Assembly (NCBI GenBank): GCA_029721515.1
Contig: CM056553.1
Span: forward strand, 13,644,447 to 13,708,446
Length of the DNA: 64,000 nucleotides
Direction of reading: 5' to 3'
Origin: Synanceia verrucosa
Taxonomy: Eukaryota; Chordata; Actinopteri; Perciformes; Synanceiidae
The notes under the pieces are model-generated. The model was not told where the DNA came from. It saw only the letters and a program-made list of their open reading frames with translations, and made no database searches. The first letter of the stretch is position 1. Every line of letters starts with the position of its first letter. Positions 33,801 to 45,800 of this stretch are shown piece after piece. A program made the translations under genes and the position numbers.

Positions 33801-36800
33801 TAGTGTCCTCCCTGTGACTGAGTTTGGTTTTGTTTATTATTTCCTCCAAGTGAGCGTGCTATGTTGTGAAAAATTATAATTTTCTTTACTTTGTGAGTTT
33901 GTCTCGTGAGTTGTAACAGTGACTCATACTTTTAGGTCCGTTTCCTGCTGGTTGCCAGTGTAACCTTATTCTGTAGCTGGTCAAGATCAGGTTAGATTTT
34001 TGTTAAGGCTGGGCCAAGAAAAGGAAGTTAAAGTTCTCGTCACAGCAGTTCGAGAACCTGAATTTTGTTGATGTTATGGATCAAATGTACTATTTATTTG
34101 ATTTGTATTCATTGTAAGAACAGTTTTCCCATCTCAAATTCTTTGGACATTAAAAATAAAATGACATGACAACACTGGATCTTTTTTCTCCACCAGCATT
34201 CTATACACAGCAGGGACCTTGATGGTGGCTTTCTCGACTACAGGTGGAAAACATTTCTCTCTCTCTCAGGAACCTTACTGTTGTGAATAAAAATACTGAA
34301 AAGCTGTAACCATGACTTTAACAGCTCTGGATGCACATTTTTTTCCCATTAGCTTTGGCAATGCTGATATTCCCAGCTCTCTCCCTCATTGCAGTGGGTG
34401 GCAACTTCCTCGTCGTAACCAACATCCAGGTAATTGAACGGAAATAATTTTACACTGAATGACAAAAAAGGGGACACTAACGAGGAAAGAACACACAAAA
34501 TGACACCTGAATGAAACATTCATTTGGTATAAAAATTCTCCTAAAGGTAGGAAACCTGTTTGGTCCACATCGCTCCACTGTCATCACTGTCCACACTGGT
34601 GCTGTTATGTCTTCCTCAGCTCTTTTCTATGTGATCAAGGTGAGAAAATCCACACACGCTCTCATTAGTGATGCATGTTCATACCCTCTCGTGTTGATAT
34701 TCTTAATGTCTTAACTTGCAGCTGTTACACAATGTTGGCATCTCTCTCCTCCCATCCTTCCTCTTCCTGTCCGCCTGCAGCGTCATTCACCTGCTCAGGA
34801 CTTTCTTCCTGATGCCCAGAGACCGCATCCCCTACCCACTGCCTGATGACTACACATACGGGTACAAATATCCAAGAAACCACACACATATCAACACCTC
34901 ACATGATGCATTGAATAATAAAACATTCTATGGAAATATTCTTCATATCCTGTTATGTGATTCTAGCTGGAAAAATTAATTAAATAATTAAAAAACTGCC
35001 CCCAGCCTGTGGCTCACAGTGACCTTTGACCTTTGTCAGGATAACCTGTGGTAAATCAAAGACTCTGAGCTCAGAGCAGTTAACAGCAAATAGTAATTCA
35101 GAGACAATGACAGATGAAATCAAGGAGGACCCCATGAAAAAAGGTTTGTTCACTTCACTGTGTCATCATTATACAGGCTACATAATAGTATATTATAGAG
35201 TAATCATACATCCTTTTTCCTTTGGCTCTGCATCATCCTGATCATCCATCTCCCTTGTCTCACCTCCTGTCTCAGAGAAGAGCTTCAGTGAGTGTTTGAA
35301 ATCCAGGCTCTTTTGGTTGCAGCTGCTTTGGTTGTCAGTGATCCAGCTCAGACATTACCATTTCATTGGCACCCTCAACCCTGCACTGCAGCGACTGACA
35401 GATGAAGACCCTTTACTGGGTAAATGCACACAAACACTACAGCATGTCATTGCCTTAGCCTTAATTTATTTTTTTGTTTTCATTCGTCTATTCACCATTG
35501 TTGCTGGAGCACACAGTTTACATCAACCTTTTTAAGCCCAAGATCCTTGACCTCCACCTTTGTGACAGGGAAGATCTACCTATTGAAGCATTGAAAGAAA
35601 GACAGCCCAGATTGTACTTCCTACTTGACGCCTTTTATTCAGGCTGATTGTATTTGAATTACATGAAATGCTTTGGTTAACGCACCCAAGAAAACACTGT
35701 TACTAGCATATCAAACTGGCCATAACTGTCTTGCTTTGAAAATTCAACAACACATCAACTCCAATTCTAGTTTCACTATTCAACACAAACAATAAAGGCA
35801 TGTGACATATTTCATATTTTCTACTTATGAGAACAGTATTTTGTTTATGGTAGAGGGATGGCGAGTGTGACATCACAAATCACTTCCAGGTCCAAACCCC
35901 AGCAGCGAATGTAAACAGTTATGGTTGCAGCCTATTCATAATGCAATAATGCCACGCTTGAGATATAAAAGTCAGATCAACTTACCTTGAAATGTGGACG
36001 AATCCTCACAGTATCCCCTTTCAAATGGTGTAATATAACAATATAACAATATAACAAACTATCACGTTATAACGTGAAAGGTTTCACGTTCTTACAATAA
36101 ATATTATGACATTGTAATGTGAAAATATATTGTTCTAACAATAAACATAACATGTAATAACATGTGACTGATTGTTATTGAATTGTTATTTATATAGATT
36201 AGCAGCAAATACACTTCCGTAATATTTTATTTTAATATTTTTTTTTTTAATTTGATGTATTAAATATACACGGTGGTCTAGTGGTTAGCACTGTTGCCTC
36301 ACAGCAAGAAGGTACTGGGTTCGAATCCCGGCCCGGGGCCTTTCTGTGTGGAGTTTGCATGTTCTCCCCGTGTCTGCGTGGGTTCTCTCCGGGTACTCCG
36401 GCTTCCTCCCACCATCCAAAAACACATGCATGGGGATTAGGTTAATTGGCTAATTTAAATTGACCATCGTGTTAAAACTAGGCAACTCGACTGTAAGAAC
36501 CCAAACGCACAGCTCAAAAACAAAGTATCAACCAAGGATTTATTTACAGAAATAATAATAACAGTACAGGGAGGGATTTACACTCTAACCTGACTACTGA
36601 GAAACAAGAACGGCAAAGCTACTAAAGAAGGCTATGAAAATTATCTAAAGAACAGAAATTCACTATGGCTACAGAAGGTGCAACACAAAATGCCCTATCA
36701 CTACCTGGGTCTTATCTAACAGAGAAATATATAATTATGAACTAATCAATGCTACTAAACAGAAGACGCTCACAAAAGGTGAGGTTAGGAAAACTACAAC

Positions 36801-39800
36801 AACATAAAACGCTCACAACGGTGAGGAAAATCCAAAGGGTGCACACTAAACATTAAAGACTGAATACACTGACCGACTACACGTGGGTGGACAAACAAAG
36901 TGACAAAGGAACAACAGCTCAACAGACAGACACACACTAATAGGGGGGTAACCTGACGTGGATCGAAGTACAGACGAGAAAAGGGCTGGTAGCTTCTGGA
37001 ACTGGATACTCAGTTTTCCCTCTCAGGACAAGTCAACTCAGTGTTCAGGATTAGACTCTCGTTAGTTTGTTGAATCTCCTACCTAGAATCCCCCAGATAA
37101 TTCACCAGTGTGTTTGTTGCTGCTGTTTACAATCCTTCAACAAATAAAATATTGTTATCGGTTTTGTTTTCCTTGTCTGACATGAAAGGACTACAACCAC
37201 GTGTTGTTATGCCACCTCGTGTTGCACAATGTAGCAACTCTTCTTTTTGTCTGTTTTCCATTGTTCCCAAGTGATTAAACTCTGAGCCCTATCATCAAAA
37301 ATCTCTGAACTGTTCAGAAATGGGCTGGTGTTGTCACTTGCATGATACAGGCAATCAATCATTTATCATCCTGTTGGTGCTGATGGTGAAAAAACATAGC
37401 AATTTAATTTATTTAGACTACAAAATTATTACCATTATTTTGGTAGCCCCTCAGGGTTTAGAAAGTAGCTTTACTTCATATTGTGACAGACTTGTTAAAC
37501 TGTTTGATCCTTTTGTCTCTAACCATCTTGCCCTTGATTGTGTGTCCCTGCAGTGAGCCAGTATATCAATGCCTTCGCTTTGATGCAGCTGTGTGGTTTA
37601 TTGTTTGCTCCCTTGAATGGCCTCATCATGGACAGACACAAGGGCAAACCTTGTGCTGAAGGTAACATGCTACTAATAATGAGCCCAACAGGCCACAGCC
37701 ATGGCAGATCTACCATAAATGTGTTCATGGTCAATTGCTTGGCCCAGCATGGCAGTGGACTCTTGTATGCATAAATAATTAAATATTAACTGAAAAAATT
37801 TTTAAAAAATCATTATTATCTGTAGTAGATAGTCTGTCCACAAGCACTGAACACCAACCCCACGTTCCTTTTAATAATTAGTTATACAAAGCACAACTGT
37901 GCAAAAAAATGTATTGAATGTATGGTACGATTTTATTTTAGGACCAAATTAATGCAGAAAATGATGCTGGTGAGTGTTCAGTTCTGTCTGTCACATTTTT
38001 TTTCATTTTGAAGGAACAGGTGTGTGTTTTATGGGTGCCTCTTTGTAGGAGAGAGTGAACGGGAAGCAGACCTGAGAGCCTCAGTGCTTTCTATGTTCCT
38101 GGCGGCACTGCTGAGTGTGTTGTTCTCAATTTGTGCCACCATCCCGAACCTGCAGCTTCAGTACTTCACCTTCATCCTGCAGGTGCTGAGCCGCTCCTTC
38201 CTCTACGGTACTAATGCAGCCTACTTCAGTTTAGTGTGAGTATTAAACAAATATACACAGTACATATATTTAGATACTACACTAAAGTATGTTAGACATT
38301 TTTATCAACACACATGACATACTTGCATAAATAACCAGGCAATAATACTCTACAAACACTATTTGTTTTGTAGTTCAGTTTATTACCGTGTTGATCATCT
38401 CTGTATTCTTTTCTCCATATATTCCTTTATACTTCCTTTATTACTTTATGCATTGCATCTTCATTATCCAAATGAGGGGCTGTCTTTCAAAGTGTGTCAT
38501 GGGATCAACTTTTTGCCTGAGCCTATAGTTTGATTGACATCAGAATGCATAGCTCAACTATACAGACTATGCCAGTCTGACTAGGGAATTTATTATAGTT
38601 TCATAATACCTATCTGCAAAGGGGGTGAAACCCCTTATTTTCTTTCTTTTCTGTTCTACTGGGGAGTACAGAGTTCTGTCACAATCAGCACACAGGGATG
38701 TTTCTCTACAAAGAGTTTATTAAAAGAAAAAATACAAGGATTTACGAGGTAATACTCTAGGCCTAAAAGAATCTCTTAAAAATAAACATGCACACACACC
38801 CAGTGACACTCCACCAATCGATGTGTTCTAGTCCCTTGAACACAGACAAACACAAATGGAATCATTGTGTTTGGGTGGTTGAAGGATCCTGCTAGAATAT
38901 GAGATTACCCTTTCAAGGCCATCTTGTTCCTGGGCCAGGACAGCACCAAGCCCACAATTACTGGCATCGGTGATGACAGTAAAAAGGGAGTGTATAGTCA
39001 GCATTTGCTAACAACAGCTTGCTTAAGTGTTGGAAGACTTCGGCTTGATCAGTGCAGTGAACAAGAGATGAGCGCCAGTCCAGCTGCACTCGGTATCTAA
39101 AAGTTTCTTGATGGGTTTAGTAATTTTTGAAAAGCCCTATATTTGTAGTACCCCACAAACCCAAGAAATAAATGGACCTGGTTCACAGCGCTGGGGGGCT
39201 GCCGTGAAACAGCCGCCACTTTGTCGGGGTCAGGGGAGACTCATTGGCTGCCAACCACGTGTTTCAAAAACTTCACCTGTTTCTGGAAAAGGTGGCATGT
39301 TTCTGGACAGAGTTTTAGACCATAATGTCCTAGGGCCTGGAACACTGACTCCAGATGGTCCAGCTGCTCTGAAAAGCACAATCACATCATCCAAGTACAC
39401 AAGAGCAGATTGTATTAGCTGTTCTAACAACCACCTCTGCATTAATCCTTGAAAGGTGGTAGGTGTGTTGCACAGACCAAACAGCATCCTTTCAAAGTCA
39501 AACAACCCAAATGGTGTTGTGAATGCAGTGTTTTTTTTATCACTTTCCTCAACCTCAACCTGCTTTGTTCAGGCTTGTCAGAGAGTTGTCAACATGGGGC
39601 AGGTGGAAGACATCTTTGTGGGTGACATTGTTAAGTTTGCAGTACTCTACATAAAACAGTCCATGTTTCTTTTGTACCAAGACAATATGGGTGACCCAGG
39701 GGCTACAACGCTCCTTGGGTCTCTCCAACATTCCTTTGTGCAGACTACATACACTATATATATATTTGTTGAACATTTGAATGAACATTTACAAATGTAA

Positions 39801-42800
39801 ATATGTATGGGATTATAGCCATTTGGCAAATTTGCATCCCTCGTCCCATTGGCAGGTAGGTGTCCAAAGAGAGAGAGAGCAAAGAGGGTAAAGGAGAGTA
39901 AAAGCATAATACAGGAGACAAAAACGCATAGCATAACAACAACAAAACATAAACAACATTAAAAAAAACTATTGCCATCTACATAACGTGCTTGATTGCA
40001 TTACAGTCCTTTAACAAGACAAAAATAGTCACATTCTATAGAGGGTTAGACTACAGGCAGCTGGAATACTGCTTTCAGTCAATGTCATTTTCACATTTCT
40101 GATTCTTGAGTAGCCATGCTCTCAGATGCTTGGAAAATAATGTTACGTTTGGTAATTCCCGTGTTGTGCTTGGTATGCAGTTCCATGAGAAAGTTGCTTG
40201 GCTAAAATAAGTTTTCCTGAGTGGCACTTTACAGTCCCCCGTAGAGCCAGCTCTGGTTGATCTGTTGGAGTTCCTTTGGACAAAATTTAGTAATGGTGGT
40301 GGAGCTTTTCCATGAAAAATTTAGTAAACAAGGACACAATCTGTGTGTGTTTTTTTTTTTTTTTTTTACCCTTTTTGTAAAATACATACACACAGTCTTT
40401 GATAAATTAAGATGTAATTGAGAGCTCTCAATCCATTTATACACAGAACTCACAGCAGCTGTCAGCTCTTGTGCCACCTGTGTTTTGTCCTTTGCTTGCA
40501 CATATAAAACAGCATCATCGGCATACATTTGACAGGTTACACCAGGGGAGCAAGAGCTTGGTAAGTCATTTATGAACAGACTAAAGAGTAACGGTCCCAG
40601 AATTGACCCTTGTGGAACCCCGAGACTGTTCTTATGGGGTACTGATTGTGTATCCTGTATCCTGACACTTTGCAGTCTTGATGAAAGATATGATTCAAAC
40701 CAATTAATTGTAGTCGGAGAGAAATTGAAATGTGACAGTTTTGTTAACAGTATCTGATGATTAACTGCATCAAAAGCTTTTTTAAGATCAATAAAAACTG
40801 CACCAACAACACCACCTGCATCAAGTTCTGATTTTATGTTCTCAAGAAGAAAGAACACAGCTGTTTCTGTGGATTGGTATTTTCTAAAGCCAAATTGCAT
40901 TTGGTGTAGGATGTATGGACTGCTATTCAAATGGTCAATTATTTCTTCTGAAACTACCTTCTCCATGATCTTTGAAAACGCGGGAAGTATGCTAATTGGT
41001 CGGTCGTTACTGACTGAAGTTGAATTCCCTGATTTATGTATTGGTGTGATAACTGAGCCATGAGTCTGGAAAAATCCCTTCATTAATCGAGTTATTTATG
41101 ATGTCTGTTAATGGTGCTATGAGAGATTCCTTGTGATATTTTAGAAACATAACATCCGTACCATATGTGTCTTTGGCTTTAGAGCTTTTGAGACCACTGA
41201 CGACGTTGTCTACCTGTGACTAGGTCACTGTGAGAAGATTAAAAACAGGCTCAATAGTGTTCAGGGACACTGGCAAAAAGTAGGGTATTACATTGTTAAA
41301 ACTTTGTGTCAGATCTTTGACAGAGTCCACAAAACAGTCAGTGTTGTTGCTATTTCACATGGGTCATTCGTTGCATTTCCCTTTATCTGTAACTCCCTAA
41401 TTTACCTGCTTCCTGCATGGTTTCCTGCCATTTTTTTTAATAATTGCCCAGATTTCTTTAGTATTTCCTTTTGCATTTCTTATTATATTAATGAAAAAAT
41501 TGCTTTTGCACTTCTGATCTCCTTTACTACTGTGTTTCTGAGAGAGGTGAATATTTGTCATATACCTTTTTTGTTTTTAATGAAGTCTTAATTTTAATGA
41601 GTCTGGTCTCTTTGTTTCATTAGTGTCCAAATGTTAAGCCTGGTTTATGCTTCTGCATCGCGGCGATGGCGTAGCTACGGCGTCGACGCGGACCCCTACG
41701 CGGACCCTACGCCGTAGCCTGACGCGCACCTCCAAAAAATCCTGACTACGTGTCGCGTCAACGCTTTGAGACGCGAACGGCAAGGACTATGATTGGTCCG
41801 CTCAGAACGTAATTTCCGGCAGTTGCTTTTCCGGTCAGCAGCGCAACAACACCGCTAGTAGCGGAGCGGCACGAGCGGTACGGAATAGTCGGACAGACCA
41901 CCTCCGCAAACGTCTTCGGTGCGTCATCATTTGTAGTGACAGCATTTCTTTTTAAATTTTATGAGCTCCATCTCCAGAAACACCCGCTCCATCTCACTTG
42001 TCATTGTTTACTGTCGGAAGAGCCCCCAGAAGCCACACAAAGACACAGACACAACCCCTAGCAGCTTGGCGGTGAATTGCAGAGCAACGCCTTCCCTCGA
42101 CGCAGAGCGTCGAATGCTCAACGACGGCGTCGGGTGTACGCCGTAGCTCCGCCGTCGCCGCGACGCAGAAGCATAAACCAGGCTTTATCATTCAGCCATG
42201 GGAGGTGGTTCTTTTTCAGTAATTTAACCCTCATTTTTTCTTGAAGACAGACACTGTTTCCTGAATAACAGTTGTAAATGCATTACAGTTATCATTAACG
42301 TGTTTGTGGGTGAGGTGATCAGCCCACTTGATATTCATCAGTGCCTGTGTCAGATTTGGTATCTCCCTCTTGGGTACTCTCATTTGTTTTTGAGACTTTC
42401 TCTGTGAACAGTTAAATCGTTTGTCAGTTTTCATGTAAATAGAATTAAATTGTGGTCTGACAGACCAGTTATGAAAGTTTTTGGAATTCTCTCACACTTA
42501 TTACTGAAAACTAGATTGATGCATGTTTTTGAGGAAGCAGTTATTCTGATAGGTTCCTTTATGAGTTGAGTGAAGTCAAACTTGTCTAACAGTGTTTTAG
42601 TTGTTTTGGTTGGTTTTGTCAAGCCAATTGATATTTAGGTCTCAAAACAGAATAATTTCATTTTTAGTATCACATTTTTTAAGTAGGCTCTGTAGTTCCT
42701 CATAAAATGCTACAGAGGTTGATGGAGGTCTATACATACCGATCATTGTCATTGTCATCTGCAGAGACAATACCAATACATTCAAGGTTGTATGCAGAAG

Positions 42801-45800
42801 TCCATTACATTTGAGTACACTGTAAGTGTTCCTTCACATAAAACATTATGCCCTCACCTCTATGCCTCAACAGGTCTTTCCTGAAGATGTTGTAACCTCG
42901 TACATGTAGTCCAGCCAATGGAGAGTGGGCATTTAACCAAGTTTCTGATAAACATAAAAAGTCCAAGTTTGATCCACTTAGTAAATGATGAATTTGTTCG
43001 CATTTGGGAGGGATACTTTGAATGATTAGATGTCCACCGAATAAGCCCCTTAACTTATTTTGTGGATCCCAGATCACTTTGGCTTGGTTCAAAGTATGAT
43101 TTAACTTGATATGTCTTAGTTTTTGAATACAGGATTCCTAATGCCAATCTTCCTCCCGTACTCACATGGTGCCAGGTCAGCTTGGGGTGCCTCCAGTAAG
43201 TGCGGAAGCCCAGCGAGCAGATGTGAAGGCTCAGCTGGCAGAGGTGGAGACTCAACTGGCAGAGGTGGAGGTCCAGCTGGTAGAGGCAGAGGTCCAGCTA
43301 GTAGAGGTGGAGACCCAGCAGGCAGGGGTGGAGGGCCAGCTGGCAGAGGTGGAGGCCCAGTTGGCAGAGGCAGAGGTCCAGCTAGCCGAAGTGGAGACCC
43401 AGCTGGCATAGGTGGAGGTCCAGCTAGCAGAGGTGGAAGCCCAGCTAGCAGAGGTGAAGGACCAGCTGGCAGAGGTGCTGGCAGAGGTGGAGACCCAGGT
43501 GGCAGAGGTGGAGGCCCAGCTGGCAGAGGCGGAGGTCCATCGAGCAGAGGTGGAGGTCCACCTAGCAGAGGTGGTGGCCCAGCTGGCATAGGTGAAGACC
43601 TAGCTGGCAAAGGAGGAGACCCAGCTGGCAGAGGTGGAGGCCCAGCTGGCACAGACAATGGTCCAGCTAGCAGAGGTGGAGACGGAGCTGGCAGAGACGG
43701 AGGCCCAGCTGGCATAGGTGGAGACCCAACTGGCAGTGGTGGTGACTCAGCTGGCAAAAGTGGAGGACTGCTAGCAGAGATCCAGCTAGCAGAGGTGGAG
43801 GCCCAACTAGCAGGGGTGGAAGCGCAGTTAGCAATGGTGGAGGTCCAGCTAGCAGAGGTGGAGGCCCAACTAGCATGGGTGGAAACCTAGCTGACAGTGG
43901 TGGGGGTCCTGCCAACAGTGATGTTACCCCAACTAGCAAAGGTGGAGACTCAGCTAGCAGAGGTGGAAGCCCAGCTGGCAGAGCTGGTGGTCCAACTGGC
44001 ACTGGAGGTGGTCTAGCTAGCCGTGGAGCTAGTCCAGTTAAAAATTGAGGCCCAGGGTTTAGTTCAACATCACCAACCAGAAGAAGTATCAGTAAGAGAT
44101 TTAAAACATCCAGAAGTGGTCTACCTGTAGCAGCCTGTTCCTGTTCCCCTGGGGGTGGCCTGGCATAGCCACAGTCCAGTATTCTGGTAAAAAGCATGTG
44201 CTGACTCCATCTGGCTGGATACAGGGTAAAGTCTCCCTTTTTCTTGGACATGTTGAACTCAGGGCCGCACGGTGGTGTAATGGTTAGCACTGTCGCCTCA
44301 CAGCAAGACGGTACTGGGAGCGAATCCCGGGTCCAGGGCCTTTCTGTGTGGAGTTTGCATGTTCTCCCCGTGTCTGCGTGGGTTCTCTCCGGGTACTCCG
44401 GCTTCCTCCTACTATCCAAAAACATGCATGGGGATTAGGTTAATTGGCTAATTTAAATTGACCGTAGGTGTGAATATGAGTGTGAGTGGTTGTCTGTCTG
44501 GGATAGGCTCCAGCCCTCCCCCTCCGCGACCCTATGAGGATAAGCGGTAGATAATGGATGGATGGATGGATGTTGAACTCAGTAAAAGATAGTAAGCAAG
44601 CCAAACAACAGAGAAATACACTGACAGCACAATCCAAGGTCTTTTTTGCACTTTGGATGACTTTTTAAGCATACACACAGGACCTGCCAAACTGTGTGTT
44701 TACACACTGGCAGCCATATTGGATGTATCCCTGAGTGAAAATGCCAGTAGGTGGGGTGAGCTGTGTCAAAAACAAAATTATTGCCAAAAGTATTCGCTCA
44801 TTTGCCTTGACTCGCATATGAACTTAAGTGACATCCCATTCCTAATCCATAGGGTTCAATTTGGTCTGTAGCGATTGACTCTGCAGAAAGTTGGTGACCT
44901 CTTTGCACTATGTCAGTTTATGTGGCCTACCACTTCGTGGCTGAGTTGCTGTCATTCCCAAACACTTCCACATTCTTATAATACAGCTGACAGTTGACTG
45001 TGGAATATTTAGGAGTGAGGAAATTTCATGATTGGATTTGTTGCACAGATGGCACCCTATCACTGTTCCACGCTGGAATTCACTGAGCTCCTGAGAGCTA
45101 CCCATTCTTTCACAAATGTTTGTAAAAGCAGTCTGCATGCCTAGGTGCTTGATTTTATACACCTGTGGCCATGGAAGTGACTGGAACACCTGATTCTGAT
45201 TATTTGGATAGATGGGAGAATACTTTTGGCAAAAGGGTAGGGGGCACTGGTCTGAACCTCTCCCAAATAGACTCTGCATCCCTTGTGGGGTGATTGTGGG
45301 GTATTTCACGGCATCAATGCACCAGTAGTCTTCCTCATGGGTGGAGAAGACATGTTGCCATTTGGTGATCGCAGTCTCCCACAGCCTGTGAGGCTTCTGG
45401 AATTTGTCGTTGGGACATAAAGAGACGATACACATCACAGAGATCAAAGCAGGAAGTGGAGACAATCGAAATCAGAGAGCAAAACAGAGAATTTGGACAA
45501 AACGTGGTGATTTTGGTGAAAGTGGCCTCTACTGAAGATAAAACAAAAACAGAAAAATATTTTTTTCAGGATGAAATAGCGGGTCTCTTCTTTCATTTGA
45601 GCTATTCTGTGTTGTCAGAGACAAAGTACAAAATATTCTGTGGGTCTTGAAAGATGATTCAAAATGGGCAAAAACACACTCAAAGAGTTAAGGGAAACTG
45701 ACCACTCCTCACTGTTCACTGCTCCTTAGCTGCTTCAGCTTAAGGAATTTGTTACACACATTTTCACTGAGCAAAGTAACCCGGGACCCAGTATCCACTC

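Larger units (their letters stand above)
39748..44800 (-). mobile_element. Near-full-length LINE (CR1/L2/Rex1-like) with a 2A-like peptide, carrying nested insertions
   Basis: Minus-strand order: a 5' UTR-like segment 44800-44583, start codon 44251-44249, a leader ending in the 2A-like motif GDVELNPGP, a Pro/Ala-rich linker made of a minisatellite (44035-43217), endonuclease start GLFGGHLIIQSIPPKCEQIH and FLCLSETWLN at 43060-42900, a further endonuclease piece TGLSDHNLI near 42440, and RT at 41083-40229 (FIDLKKAFDAVNH, GVPQGSILGP, MYADDAVLYV at residues about 97, 155 and 186 of that frame). Decayed 3' sequence runs to about 39748. A Harbinger MITE (41634-42187) and a SINE (44263-44570) are inserted in it. 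Stops and shifts make it inactive. The clade is by eye. Confidence 0.8.

Noticed and set aside
36269..36340. tRNA gene at the SINE head
   Set aside because: A/B-box-like segments and a T-arm are present, but the rest of the cloverleaf is not, and the sequence continues into a SINE body repeated many times.
43123..43890. 255-codon Gly/Pro/Arg-rich open frame on the plus strand
   Set aside because: It is the 21-bp minisatellite read in one of several open frames; there is no start context, homology or splice support, and the array belongs to an antisense LINE.
43217..44035. CRISPR-like regular array
   Set aside because: Contiguous 21-bp units without spacers, in a eukaryotic LINE.
44908..45465. 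185-codon minus-strand frame
   Set aside because: A chance fusion of a gypsy-like scrap, MITE sequence and the Tc1 transposase N-terminus; the pieces are annotated separately.
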